DNA of 64,000 nucleotides from Cyathus striatus (lineage: Eukaryota > Basidiomycota > Agaricomycetes > Agaricales > Nidulariaceae). Under the pieces are notes generated by a model that did not search any database, was not told the origin of the DNA, and was given only the letters and a program-made list of their open reading frames with translations. The stretch is from contig JAOVFP010000001.1 of the NCBI GenBank assembly GCA_025738555.1, forward strand, positions 1,984,001 to 2,048,000. The letters are read 5' to 3'. The position numbers and the translations under genes were made by a program. Below, piece after piece: positions 11,941-23,747 of this stretch (its first letter is position 1; the number at the start of each line of letters is the position of its first letter).

Positions 11941-13189
11941 AGTACCTAAATTTTAATTGAACACGATCGGTTTATTAATAACTTTTGACCTATTGTTAGT
12001 CCAAGCTATTATTATATTTCGCACTTATGAGGAATGACTCTGAGTAACTCCGAGTGCGAAACCCACTTGGATAGACTTGAACGCAATCCAAGACATCTTT
12101 CGGAAGCAGGTGTTTACTTGCATCTACGCGCTGATTTGGAATCACATGCGCGAATTGATGGTGCGATTGAGCATGATAGTTGGATTACATAGGACACAAG
12201 TGATTTCATCATGGCCAACTTAAATACGAGTGAAAACATATCGAGACGGCCCACAGATGTAACACGTACGGAAATTACGATACTGCTAAGCAGGTGTAAA
12301 GGTGGTGGTTAGGTTGGCGCCTAAACAAAGAAATATAAATAGAGCGAGTTGCAAGCGAGTTAAAGGAGTTGGGATCGTAGATTTTGGAAGGGAAATGGGA
12401 AAGTGTGAAACATAGATCATAGAATGAATTGAAAGAAATTTTGAAGAGTAAAACTGAGAATGGGAGACATGGAGCGGTGACACGACCTTTGGTAAAGCAA
12501 ATTGCGCATTCAGTGGGTCTTGGTAGTGCGCGATACCGACGATCTTGAGTTGCTGTTGAGTAATTGCGACGTTTTGAACGGTGTATGTGTGTCGGCATTG
12601 GATGGAACCTGCGGGAAGGGTCAAGTGAGAGGGGGAGAGCAAACGCGAATAGCGCGCTCTACTATAAGCAATGAAGACGCTAAATTAATCAAAAATCAGT
12701 TACAAAACGCATTCGTCGAGTAGAAAAAACAGTACTCACTATTATGTACCCTTCCGCCCTGCCCCGCATTTGTCGTTGCTAATTAAGTGCAAGCTGGTGT
12801 ACAAGCAGGGGGTTATTAATGTTACACGGGCAGCGTTGGTAGAGATAATGCAAGACTAACGGCTTGTTCGATCGTCAGAAGATCGAATGGGGCGGCAAGG
12901 TCAACATAGAGCCTGGTTGTCCGATATTTAATGCCACCTTAATCTTATAGTATATCTTGCTGCAGACTTTTACACAAGAAAAATAATATATTGAAAACTT
13001 ATCGAGGGACATTTATTAATTCCATTGCTACCTTACTATACCATTCAAGCCCAAGTACATCAACAGAATGTTTGCAAGCCGCATATTTGCACGACTGAAC
13101 CTACATGGCGCATGAAGTGCGAGAGGCTGGTGGGAGAAAGGAAAGGACATACGCGGCGAGTCCTGGACGCGATTAGGCAATTTGATTTT

Positions 13190-13260
13190 CTTGAGGGCAG
13201 GTGGCTGGTAACGGCACCGGCCGGTAACGTAACGCGTTACACGTTACGCCTGCCCTCAAG
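13190..13260 (+). repeat. 71 bp foldback
   Basis: It starts CTTGAGGGCAGG and ends with its reverse complement CCTGCCCTCAAG. The centre carries further dyads built from GTAACG/CGTTAC words around CCGGCCGG, so the single strand could fold into a compound hairpin. The mirror copy is 33503-33573. It is too small to code. It could be a minimal MITE or a regulatory/recombination palindrome. Confidence 0.75.
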
Positions 13261-13814
13261 AAGATGGGACCCACTTTTCAACGCATGTGTAGGCGTGCGT
13301 CCACTCTCTTTCTAGTTGCACACTGTTGTGCATGTGCAAGCCAGAAATGGCACGAACATTCACCCATCAACGAGAACGCCGATATGACTGAGAACGCGAA
13401 TACTTTGGAATGTAAATTGAAGAATCATGTAGAACAGTGTAGATATATTTACTATGATAAAAGAACAACGAAATTTCCTGTATGTACAATAAGTAGTGAA
13501 TCGATTACCCCTTTCCCCATCCTAATTGTGTGATTCTTAAGTCATAAGTTACCTGCGCACTCGGGTAAGTACCTATTAATACCGGTACTACTACAACACA
13601 CATACGCTGTAGATTATAAGTAGTAGTAGGATGCGATACTACTTTACGGTACCGTTGGTCTGAGGATATACACCATAATTTTGAAGCTCTACAAGTACGC
13701 TAAACTTGGGTGGTAAAGCGATGAGAGTCGAAGGAGAGGTAAAAGGCACTGGCGGGAATATTGATCGACAGGAGAGAACTGTACCATTACGGCCAAGTTG
13801 AACCTAGTATTCAA

Positions 13815-14130
13815 GCCCAGTCAAAAGTCGCGAAAGTCTGGTCCGGTCAGATCTGGCATTTCCGGAGAGGTCCGAGCAGGGCTGGGAACAACTGATTTCA
13901 CACACTCAATCATATCTAGTTGCGACTTTATTGTGTTCACACCACTGACTTGCGTGCACAACTTACCCCACCCGACCTTCTGTCCTTGTCTCTAGTCTAC
14001 TTCATCAGCTATGTCGCCCCTACTCGCTCGATCGGCACGATGCCGCGACTATATTTGTCCCGACCAAACAACACGACTACTGTCAGTGCGGCACCAACTC
14101 TACCTCTCTTGTCGTGACTTTTGACTGGGC
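13815..14130 (+). mobile_element. 316 bp MITE-like element, left arm
   Basis: The ends are GCCCAGTCAAAAGTCGCGA and, inverted, GCCCAGTCAAAAGTCACGA (18 of 19 match). Nothing inside is recognisably coding. No clear target-site duplication was seen: the left flank ends in TTCAA and the right flank begins CTGAGGCC, a run of GAGGCC repeats. The mirror copy is 32633-32948. A single similar end (GAAGCCCAGTGAAAAGTCCG) occurs near 60470. Confidence 0.65.
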
Positions 14131-14648
14131 CTGAGGCCTGAGGCCGAGGCCGAGGCCTTGAGGGCTCGTTGAACAAGTTGTCGGGATAACCTGTATGTCC
14201 CTTTTTCATATACTGTAATCGTTTCTCAGTCTACTAATCTTCAGCATAGACAGCCATTTCGTAGTACATACCAAGTGTTGCCGTATCGGTTGGGATTTGA
14301 TAGGATCAAGAAAAAATGTATGTTCCATTTCTGACTGTCTTTTCGACACACTAACCCTTCCTCTGCATGTTTCTTCACTCTATTTCGAGCTCTATCCACA
14401 GAATATGTTTCTGCTATGCCGTTTAACGCCTCTGCTCCTTACACGCTGTGGAGCTTCTCTATATGAACACTCCACCTCAATCCCTTTATACCCATCCTGC
14501 CACGTCGTCACTGTGCCTCATATATCACTCCAAGACGTGATCTACTTCACCTTCAATTCCATTCGTGCTCGTTATTGATCGCTTTCAGTCACCTAAGCTT
14601 AATCAATTACGTTGTGCTTGCACCACGAGTAGATGTTTTGTAGTCTCT

Positions 14649-16070
14649 CCTTCCTTTACCACTGTCATTACCTCAGGAACAGGTACTGGTAACTGGTTGG
14701 CTTGACTAGTATTATTTTATGCTATATTCTCCTTAGATATCTCTAGATATGTGTCGAGTACTTTTAGATAATATTATATCATGCAATATACTGTAATAAA
14801 TCATAATATATCACTTTATCTGCTCAGAAATCCTTTGATAGGTACGTATGTTGTCAGAAAGCCTCAGACAGCCCACGCTCTGTTATACTGTTACGTTACA
14901 TTTCCGCAACCCTTGATTCTATTACGATGGGCTCAGATGATGCTTATGCCTCCCTAGATTAAAATCTGACTTGATCTGAAATAGACATAACATTAGTTTA
15001 CGATGTACCTCACTAAGCCTCGCTGTAGTCCGATTTAAATCGTTGTATTCTGTATAACCGATTTAAGTCTCACTCACAATCTTGACAATATCACTTTAAG
15101 TTTTAATTTACTCGTTTTACGCTCTCGCCGACTTTCGTAACGCTGGAACTTCGTCTCGAAGTCCAATCCCACTCCTTACGTTCTACACTCTCAATTCCCT
15201 ATTCTAATTTCGGACCTGCTGAAATGATAAGTGGACTATTATTATCTTGTCTAATCAATTGAGATCACACCAAAGACTGTATGAGCGCTCGCCAAAGCGC
15301 TGGCACCACCGAGGAGAATCCTATTGCACTAGTCATCGACGCCACGAGCGATAGAAAAGGTACAGCAGGAAAATAGCATGCAAATGAAGAGTAAAAATGT
15401 AGCTACTCGCAAAAGGCCATACACGAAACAGTGAACAAAAAACTGCAAAAAAGAAATAGGAAACAACGGATGAAGAAAAAATAGGTATGGGCAATAGGTA
15501 TGAGCGGGTACATGAAACGAAACGAAATGATTATGCGAGGAGTGGGAGGTGGGTAACGCGATAAACTGAGCGTCCTCAATCTACCTGGCTGGAGCATGAG
15601 GATGAGGGATGTTAATTAAGAGTCAAACCGAAAGGAGACTTGAAACGCACCTGGTGCAGGAGAATGACAGATGCGGATTATCAAATCCCTGCAGAACCTG
15701 GTCCCACGGATTTAGGAGGCTAGACTACGAGACGACTGAATTGAATGATGCAGGTCTAGGTCAGCACTACCTCACAGAATTGAGGCAGAACGATGCTGAC
15801 GAAGACGGTCTGGGTTCAGTCTGCAACAAGAGTTCATGAAGTTCGCGTGACTTCATGACGAATAACGCTGCTCCTCTACGATTGGCCCAGTTCAAGTCTA
15901 CGACTTGAACTGCAATGTATTAATAGACTCCGCTATTATTAGAATACTGAATATGACGGCTTTCAAGCTTAAAGTTATAGCTGGATCATTCATTATTTCT
16001 GGCACCGTTAATCCCGATACATCAAAGTGATTGTTACATGCACGTAAGATTAAGTACAACCGTTTCAGTC
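14649..16070. other. Start of the unique spacer, no gene seen
   Basis: This is AT-rich intergenic DNA. A perfect 10 bp stem with a three-base loop (AGTTCAAGTC, TAC, GACTTGAACT) lies at 15889-15911, about 160 bp beyond the stop of the convergent minus-strand gene. It could act in 3' processing or be incidental. Confidence 0.45.
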
Positions 16071-19000
16071 TTAAGTATTACCGTCGAACTGATAAGTAAC
16101 GCTTAATTTGGCATCCAACAATCGTCTCTCAGATGGACGAAGACTCTGATACCACGATTCATCGTAACAGTTAATCGGAAGCCCTTGTGGTGCAATTGTA
16201 TCAGGATTCTTTCTGGTTGTATGAACCCTGTGGCGCTTTTCATTCCCTGGCCTTCGCCGAGTTCTTCCGATTATTGCTGTATTCTTTTCATAGGTATCTA
16301 GACGATGATACAATACCTCCAGCGGTTTTGCACGCCATAATGGGCCAATTGTTTTGAATTGCTTCGGTTTTGCGCCCGTATCTGTTTCATCAGAGCTAAC
16401 TCCAGCAGTACCTATAGCTTTTATCAAATCAAAATGCCTTCGAACACCATCTTCTATCTCTACGACGCGCAGGCGGTTGTTGTATAACTAAGTTATTTGT
16501 GAGTTTATGACAGCTTAACATTAGACATAACGAGTGCATATGGTGTTTTTTCGACTTGCACGTGAGGTCTTTTTCAGTCTTTCAAGTGCAGCCAGCGCAG
16601 GATCGTCCGAACGAAATTCTTTATATATACCATAGATATACTGCAAATGATTTTGAACTGCTTGAAGAATGACATCCCATTCCAGGAAGTCGTCAGGAAA
16701 TTGCTCTCCGTAATACATATACACGCCGCGTTTGGCAGCCTCAAGGAAGTCTTCCACTACAACATCAGCGGCTTCAATGTTAAACGGGATGGTTATTGTC
16801 TTCGAGAAATCGATGCGGAAGTCATTGGCCGTTATTGGTGGGAACCCTATATCGCGATCGTTATATTTCTGAAGCTCTTCATCTGTTAATGGAGCGAATC
16901 TGTCAAATAGCTCTGCATCGTATTTCTGGTCTTTCCTCATTCTAAGTAGATGCTTGATATGCGTACGAATTGCTTCCTACAATTGCTTTAATGACAGTGA
17001 AAACTTAAAATAAGAGTACTGACGCACCAGAAAGAAGCTTCTTCTGGGATCATTTTTCAAAGGCACTTGTTCCTTAGTACGAATGATCTTCCTGCGCGAG
17101 CTCATTCCTGAAGACGCTGAGTTGGGAATGCGATCACTACGAGGCACCCTACTCGACGACGGAGACTCTCCGGGGATACTTCCACCTATAGGAAGTAATC
17201 AATAACCACCCAGAATTGGTAGATCTTTGATAAGACAGACCTGTTGACAAAAGTCCTTCGACCGTCGATCTCATTGACGATTCATACTGCTCCGCTTGAT
17301 ATTTCAAAGTCTCATCCAATAACACTCTATCATGCTGCCTCTCCGCTTCTCTATTTTTCAGCAAGGCTCTGAACTCATCTTCTTGCCGACGTCGCTCACG
17401 TTCTATCGTGTCTGATACGATATGGGCCGTCTTCTTTTGCTCTTGAAGGAGTAGTGCCTTGAACGATTCATATTCTTTTTCTTTCTGTTTCTTCAACTCC
17501 GAAGCGCTGTTATCGTTATATCGTTTCTGATCTTCGCGAAACGTGTTGAACTGATGACTTATAGCGGTGATAAAATTACCAATGTTTAACGGGGGTGTCG
17601 TTCCAGGATCATTCTGGACATTTGGCTTTTCGACGGCTGTGGCAATCTGAACAGGAGCAGGATTTGGCTGTTTAGCGGCTGCGGTCGACTTAGAGGGAGC
17701 AGGATTCGGTGGTTGGTTGACTGTGGTGTCGTTTATAGGAGCTAGATTTGGCTGTTGGCTGGTTATGGCATCGTCTGCAGGAGCGGGAACTTTACTAGGC
17801 CTATTAAATATATTCGGCCAGTAGAATTTGGGGGCTGGATTTGGGGGCTGGAATACTGATTCGTTAGTCACTTGTGGACGTATCCGAAATCCATTCCAAT
17901 CAACAATCGGCGGCACCTCGGCACCCGGCGACCGAGGGCCTAGTTTCTGTTGGCCGCTACCACTAGGCTATTAATTATGATTAAAGTGTCGAATGCCTTT
18001 ATGAAAGTAAATATACCAAAGCATCCAAATCCATCGGAACTATGGTGTTGGTACCATCCAGCTATCAATTATGTTAGAACGATGCATTTGGCACAATATC
18101 AGTGAAAGCACCTTGTCTGTCTGCACCGACTGCATTTCTTTCGTGCCATCACCGACCTCCTCATTAATATATTCCAAAGGGTCCAAATCCATCGGATTTA
18201 TGCTCTTGTTACCGTCCAGCTATCAAATATGATTAGAATGATGGTCATCGGCAAAAATCAGTGAACATTGGTACCTTGTCACGCTGCACTGACTCTGAGA
18301 TAACTTCTTCTGCCCCGCTATTCTCACGCTGACTAGGATTGCGAGATGAATCCGTTCTGGGATACTCACTGCCAGATTCCGTTTCTGTTTCGCTTTCACG
18401 TGCCTCTTTGTATTGCGAACTCGGAGGTTTGGGAAGGGGGTTTGAATTGAAGATCGACTTTAGAACTTCTTCAGTGGTTCCCTAAATATGTTTTAGTAGG
18501 ATCTGAATAAACAGTTAATGAAAATCCCTACGGGAGATACCTGGCTATCTACAGGTTTCTGCTTTTCTTTCTCTTTCCCTTTCCCTTTCTCTTTCCCTTT
18601 CGTTTTTGTCCTCTTTGTGGGTTTCTTCGACCTTTCTTCTTCCTCGCCACGTTTACCTTTTAGGATCGTTGCTTTGACCCGCTTAGAGCGTCGAAGAGAT
18701 CCAGCCCCAGTCTGCTGCTTTTCAGTTGAGTTAATGATGGCAACTTAAACAAGAATAGAAGCGAATAAAGACCTCAGGCTGTTTTATTGTTTTGTCACTT
18801 CCCCCCGTATCCGTTTCAGTCGAGCTTTCTGTAGTACTACCACTGACATCGGTCAACTTAAATGTCTCCGATGCAATGCTCGTAGGATTATCTTTCTCGG
18901 CTGGAACCGTGGACGTATTGTCTACCTTTGAAGTAAAGGTGAAGTCCTCCAGTTCGGGTAACTTCGCAGTTTCACCCCCTTCGTGTTGAGCCCCCTTTGA

Positions 19001-19558
19001 CGCTTCTTCGCTATCTGCGTGATTGTCCTCTCTGGTCACCACGCTATTACTTCTCCCTAATCCGGATCCAAATAATTTTGCAAGCGTTCCCTAAATACGG
19101 CATTACTAATAAATTAAAAGAATTACGATATGCATCTGTTAACTACGTACTTTGATTGCTTGAAATGGTGTTACAGCACGCCCTGCAAAATCGTCCGTTT
19201 CGTGTGAGCGAAGCCCCTTTATTGTGTGGTCGGTATCGTCGGTATCATCTGGATGGGATATGCTGTCGATGTGGCGTTTTTCACCTGGCTCGTACTTCAA
19301 AGAAAAAAAAATCGTGAACCTAAGAACACACTATGTATGGCTCTACGCACCGTATCATTTGAAATTCCCGGGTCTTCATCAACGTCGACCGACTGGATAT
19401 GAGATATGACCAATGCGATGGTAGTCACTCAACTAAATTTATGCATAAAATAATATAGGACATGTTCTACGCACCTCTTGTACCATGCTTTTACTACCCG
19501 GAGTTACTATAGCTGCAGTGTTATTCTGTCCGGTATCCATGTCAATATCTTCATCCAT
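16071..19558 (-). CDS. Long disordered coiled-coil protein with a conserved agaricomycete C-terminal region
   Basis: A multi-exon gene. Exon 1 begins at ATG 19558 (MDEDIDMDTGQNN); GTGCGT or GTACGT donors and in-frame joins follow (for example VQE|SVDVDEDPG). The N-terminal half is acidic and Ser/Thr-rich, then there is a Lys/Glu/Gly run (KGKEKGKGKEKEKQ, about 18540-18640) and a Pro/Ala/Asn repeat region. At 17290-17560 a charged helix (ERERRRQEDEFRALL) predicts a coiled coil. The C-terminus has GTAGVSSDETD, then WRAKPLEVLYHRLD and GLPINCYDESWYQSL, stopping at 16071. From memory this SSDE/WR/GLP-N-YD pattern recurs in many agaricomycete hypothetical proteins; its role is unknown. The two small exons at about 17990-18230 are a tandem duplication. 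The reading frame appears intact. Confidence 0.75.
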
Positions 19559-20317
19559 GTTAGTACTGCTAGTGCACTTTACTATATATCGTCGTAATTT
19601 ACTTCAAAGGATTTTGTGAGATATACTTACGATCGCTGATAGTGGCAGAAATTCGAGGTTACGGGGGGGTTCGTTTCCCTAGCGTCTTCGTCTCTAATTC
19701 CTTTGTTATGTCAAGTCAGCCATTTTCAATCTAAGATCTCTAATTATTGGCACCGGAAATTATTAGCATGATGAGTGATTATGATCGGAAAAACATACAC
19801 GTTGGTCAAGGACAATCCTCAGATACCTAACTCAGTAATGGTTGCCTGGCCCTGCTATAGACAGGCTACGGGACACAAGCCGACCACTTGGAAGATCCTG
19901 TCCGAAATGGAAAGGAAGAAAATTGAAAAAGAACAAACCCATCTATCTATCTTGCACAAGTTAACACATGCCGCTAAGGAAGGCGCATGAGGATTTCTTC
20001 ATGCGGTACGGTGATACCCAGACAAGGTGAAAGATAAGGACACGAGGGGATCATGCTTCACTGGGGCACATGTCTCCTGTTTGCGAGGAGTTGATATCTT
20101 GCTTTGACATTCTGATTGTAAAGTTCAAGACCGCTAATGAAGAACTCTGATTGCTCACATTTAATGTCACATCTGTCTTGTTAATCATGTAAGCTCTAAC
20201 GCGGCAACTCCTTGCAATCGAGGAGACCCTCCGGATTCATCCATGTTGTTGACTCATCAGGATATATATGTTAAATCGACTATTTGGGTGCGATACCCAA
20301 TGCCAACACACTCGCTG
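19559..20317 (+). other. Divergent promoter region with an unplaced 71-codon frame
   Basis: The minus-strand gene and the first WD40 gene diverge from this interval, so it should hold both promoters. The frame 19775-19990 encodes a basic peptide (MERKKIEKEQTHLSILHKL) with a proper ATG and stop, but no family is recognised. I leave it as a weak candidate small gene. Confidence 0.35.
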
Positions 20318-22137
20318 ATGGATCCCACCTACTTGAGTACCTGGTCCTGCAGAAAAGATAATGAAGATTCGGTCAATGTTCTGAAATTCTCTCCAACCGG
20401 GGAATACTTGGCTAGCGGTAGTGAGGATGGGCTGGTAATTATCTACGGCGTTAACGCTGGAGATGTTCTTCATCGCATTCAGATGCATTCACCTGTTATA
20501 TCACTTGCTTGGGATCTGGCCCATCGCCGCAAAATTTACTGCAGGTGTCTGCGTGGCACTTTCTATATCAATGATTTCAATGTACGTATATATCATTCTG
20601 GTTTATTGAATTTGACGCACAGTAGAACCAAATCATAGAGTCCCGGCTCTGAAATACTGACTGGACTTCTGGATGCTCCTGGGTACTCTATCGAAGTCAG
20701 TAGATCTGGCCAGCTGGTAGCCCTTGCAGTTGGACCTGAAATACATATCGCCACCAAGCTAACTAATAGTGTGTAATCGACCACTTTTACTTTTGTTGTA
20801 CCTGACCTATTTCAGAACACTTCGCAACGACTAATATTCTCCCTAAACTGGATGCAAAGTCTCTGGAGAATGATGACGATGAAGATGCTCGCATCCGTGG
20901 CCGCTGTCTTCATCTCATCAACAATGATACAAAACTTATTGTCACGTATCTTAATCACGGTATTGTGTACACTGATCTAAATTTTATATAAATAAATCTT
21001 ATTCTAATATCTATTTATTAGCTGCTGGAACCTGACCGAAAATGTGAAACTATGGAGGATAACTCCGGCTTTCTGATTTTTGTGAGCCTCACCGTCGTTT
21101 CTACCACTGCCTTCGATATCCCTAATACAATATACTTCTGAATATAGAGGCTACTCGTCTTTATCCCAGGATTGTCAGTATATACTGATATCCCACCTTG
21201 AAGGCGGGATGGCTGTTTATTCAATCGACAAACTACAATTTGTGAAGAAGTTCCATATCATGACGAATAAATCACGCAACGAGCCCGTCGCAGCCATATT
21301 TCTAAACAATGGTCGTCATGTGGCATGTGGCTCACACGATGGGCGTATTAACATTTGGAATGTGCGCTCTGGAGCGGTACTACAAACACTGGAGAATGGC
21401 GAGTATTTACTTTATGTACCACATCCTTTTCACGACTCAAAACGCTAACGCTATCAATATCCAGGGGCCTTCGTCAAAGCCTTAGCGGTAAGAGGTCTTT
21501 TACTGCCTGTGTTTTATTATTGGTGTCACTCTTCAACAGTGCGTTCAAATCGAAGACCGAGAGATCATTGCCGCAGCAACGGCTGATAAGATACTACAAG
21601 TTAACGTATGGGAGGGTGCAGTTGGCAAGTTAACGTTATATCATACATAATTAAGTGATTTTAAACGACTTCCTCATACAGAAAGAAGCGCACGAGAACG
21701 CATAGAAGAAGTTGTGAATCTTACACGCGTACGTTTTACCAGGATTTAGATTTACCATGATTTGATTTCAAACACCCATCGAAGATTCTGACTAATGATG
21801 AAGTAACTCAACGAGGCTTTGTGATCATCATAGGAGCTGTCATTTTAATCATTGTTTATCGTTCCTATACCACTAGCGTAAGTACGTGCGTTGGATTCCT
21901 GCTCCATTTAACTAATGTTCTCGAGGGTAGTTGACAAACTTGCAATTGTATCCGCTATTTTCAACATGGCGTTATGCTAAAGATTTCGGCCACTGGGCTT
22001 CAATTCATATCTACTATGGATATTTGTCGCTCGCGAATTACATGCAACAGATTCTTCATCATTTGTCCACAAAACTGAGAGACCGTACGTTGGAGTGGCT
22101 TGAAGCTGAAAATAGAGAGATGGATATCTTGTACTAG
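20318..22137 (+). CDS. WD40-repeat protein with C-terminal membrane segment, paralog 1
   Basis: Start ATG 20318 is chosen because MDPTYLSTW matches MDPTYVNAW in the paralog at 29141. Exon 1 (to 20581, donor GTACGT) holds a clear WD40 unit: VLKFSPTGEYLASGSEDGLV followed by IIYGVNAGDVLHRI. A second good unit lies near 21290-21390 (NNGRHVACGSHDGRINIWNV). After a Lys/Glu-rich linker, an exon near 21790-21880 encodes GFVIIIGAVILIIVYRSYTT, a typical single transmembrane segment. A last exon (about 21930-22137) adds a 65-residue tail. WD40 propellers are interaction platforms; a C-terminal anchor would place this one on a membrane facing the cytosol. Exon boundaries in the middle are approximate. 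Partner and function are unknown. Confidence 0.75.
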
Positions 22138-22634
22138 ACGTAGCTATATCCCTCATAAACGAGCTGTCCACATAGCACACGTATTCTTGTTTAAACAAGT
22201 TCAAGCCAACATGACGTGGTTACAATGAGGCGTGCAAAAAACATCAACTTGATTGGCTATCATAAATGCATGACACGCCATGCTAGCCATGCTAGCCTCT
22301 CATTGCTCACATGCCCACACTAATGGGATTGAACATCTTATTAATAATTATTATTTATACCTTTCCTTTGTTAAATTCTAGTGCATTCCGAGAATTCGTT
22401 ATAAGCAGGAATCAATCCGTAGAATTTCACTTTTTGTTCACCGTCCTCCCATCTTCTCTGCGTGTCATGGTTAATACTACTGTGTTATTCGAGTTGCAGA
22501 GCAGTGCACATATTCCTCACAGAGGCAAACGTGCTATTGAGCAAGACGTACATTGATTTATATCATTGCCGACTTCGCTATCAGAATATTGAAAGAATTA
22601 GGAGATACCCATTCACCGTCAATCTTTCTCGCTG
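22138..22634. other. Intergenic gap in the spacer
   Basis: No gene is seen. The frame at 22311-22556 is hydrophobic and lacks motifs or splice partners. Confidence 0.35.
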
Positions 22635-23366
22635 ATGGACAGAACCGCACGAAACAAGCATGCTAAGCGGCTTCAGGTAAATATGTTTCATACAATCACT
22701 AAATATCACATTTGAATGGCTCATATAATGCTCAGATTAATGTCCCAATCGTTCAAGACCCAGCTTCGGATAATAGTTCTTCACCTTTGACGCCAGTACC
22801 TGAGGATAATCTCGAGGGAGCTTTGCAGAGGGCTGCTTTCGCAGGGCCGGAGCGTAACTCCGTTTCCCGTGTTAATGGTCTACGGTCACAGACTCCTTAC
22901 CGAGTAATAAGACCCCCAGGACACAGGTCTGACGTTGGTGAGTCTGCGAGCCTCCATATGTACCCCCGATCGCCTTACCGAAAGTTGATAAGAATATATC
23001 ACGTCCTCATCCCGGAAAGAGCGCAAGATCTGCGGAATCCATGAAACATTGGGCTGGTTTGAATCCACTGGTAATTCTCGAATTGAAGCACCTCTACCAG
23101 ATTCGAATACCACAGCAATCCCAGGGGACATATATCTCCACTCGTTTGGTAAAGGCGAGTTACAGGCATGGATGATGGAGGAAACCCGTAATTGGCAGGT
23201 CGTGAGATCCGGGCACCCGCATCCCAAATTGGCCAAATATCGCCTAAGTCTTGTGAATGGAGTTCCTGGGTGGGTTACTGTGCAAACGATCAAAACATAT
23301 AGCTATCGAGGACAACCTGTTCGACAAGGTTCGTGGCCAAATTCCGTTCGCCTAAATCATAACTAA
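22635..23366 (+). CDS. Small unrecognised two- or three-exon protein
   Basis: ATG 22635 gives MDRTARNKHAKRLQ, then a GTAAAT donor; exon 2 begins INVPIVQDPAS after CTCAG. A second short intron (GTGAGT..CCGAAAG, about 48 bases near 22938-22985) joins to the downstream frame, which is open through WFESTGNSRIEAPLPDSNTT and ends GSWPNSVRLNHN at 23366. The later part has evenly spaced aromatic and charged residues (GDIYLHSFGKGELQAWMMEE, VNGVPGWVTV), suggesting a folded beta-rich domain. I do not recognise it. It sits between two WD40-membrane paralogs in the same direction. Confidence 0.55.
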
Positions 23367-23747
23367 TTTATGAGCTTACTTGAAGCTACAGATCAAGATT
23401 AACTTTACCGTATCGAGTTCAAATTCAATGTCCTTTATTGTACATACTTAGTACTGAATGATAACTTGATGCATAACAGTTTCGAAGTCATAGATCATTG
23501 ATCATTTTTGCCTCGGCTGGTGTATATTTCTGCAGGCACGTTTTTTACATGAGCACGAAAAGATGCGCATCCGGGGCATCTTGCCTTGGTCAAGGCCCTA
23601 GATAATAAATGCGTGTTTTCGCATGTTTCCAAGATGACTGGCAAAGATGAGTCGAAGGTTATTTGTAAACTGGTTAAAGGATGCAGGTGAGAGTGCCCGG
23701 GTACTCACCCGACTACGTCCTTCAAATTTTGATTCCTTGCAGCTCTT
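23367..23747. other. Intergenic upstream of WD40 paralog 2
   Basis: No gene is seen. This interval should hold the promoter of the gene starting at 23748. No clear core promoter word could be chosen. Confidence 0.35.

Larger units (their letters stand above)
10758..13189. other. Left-arm interior, mostly non-genic
   Basis: Apart from the tandem exon-like duplication at 11011-11345 and a single transposon end at 11897-11940, I see no supported gene. The frames at 12275-12642 are open on one strand in two phases, lack motifs and resemble chance openings. Confidence 0.35.
4481..14648 (+). repeat. Left arm of a 10.17 kb inverted repeat
   Basis: The whole block recurs in reverse complement at 32114-42279; paired positions add up to about 46,760-46,766 throughout. 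The outer limit is set by GGTAGCTACGCAGCATGCAG, after which left and right flanks diverge. The inner limit is at TAGTCTCT. By eye I found about a dozen differences, mostly one-base changes in runs of G, C or A (for example near 7230, 8800 and 9895). One non-homopolymer difference is a two-base CG indel near 10728. The arm holds an Spt5-like gene, a copia remnant, a purine-rich block, a small three-exon gene and small inverted-repeat elements. Confidence 0.97.

Noticed and set aside
12275..12642. Two overlapping 107-118 codon minus-strand frames in the arm
   Set aside because: Two phases open on the same strand in biased sequence, without motif or conserved start.
19990..20060. Hairpin after the 71-codon frame, reminiscent of a group II intron end
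   Set aside because: The similarity is limited to a short stem; no reverse transcriptase or other intron domains are present.
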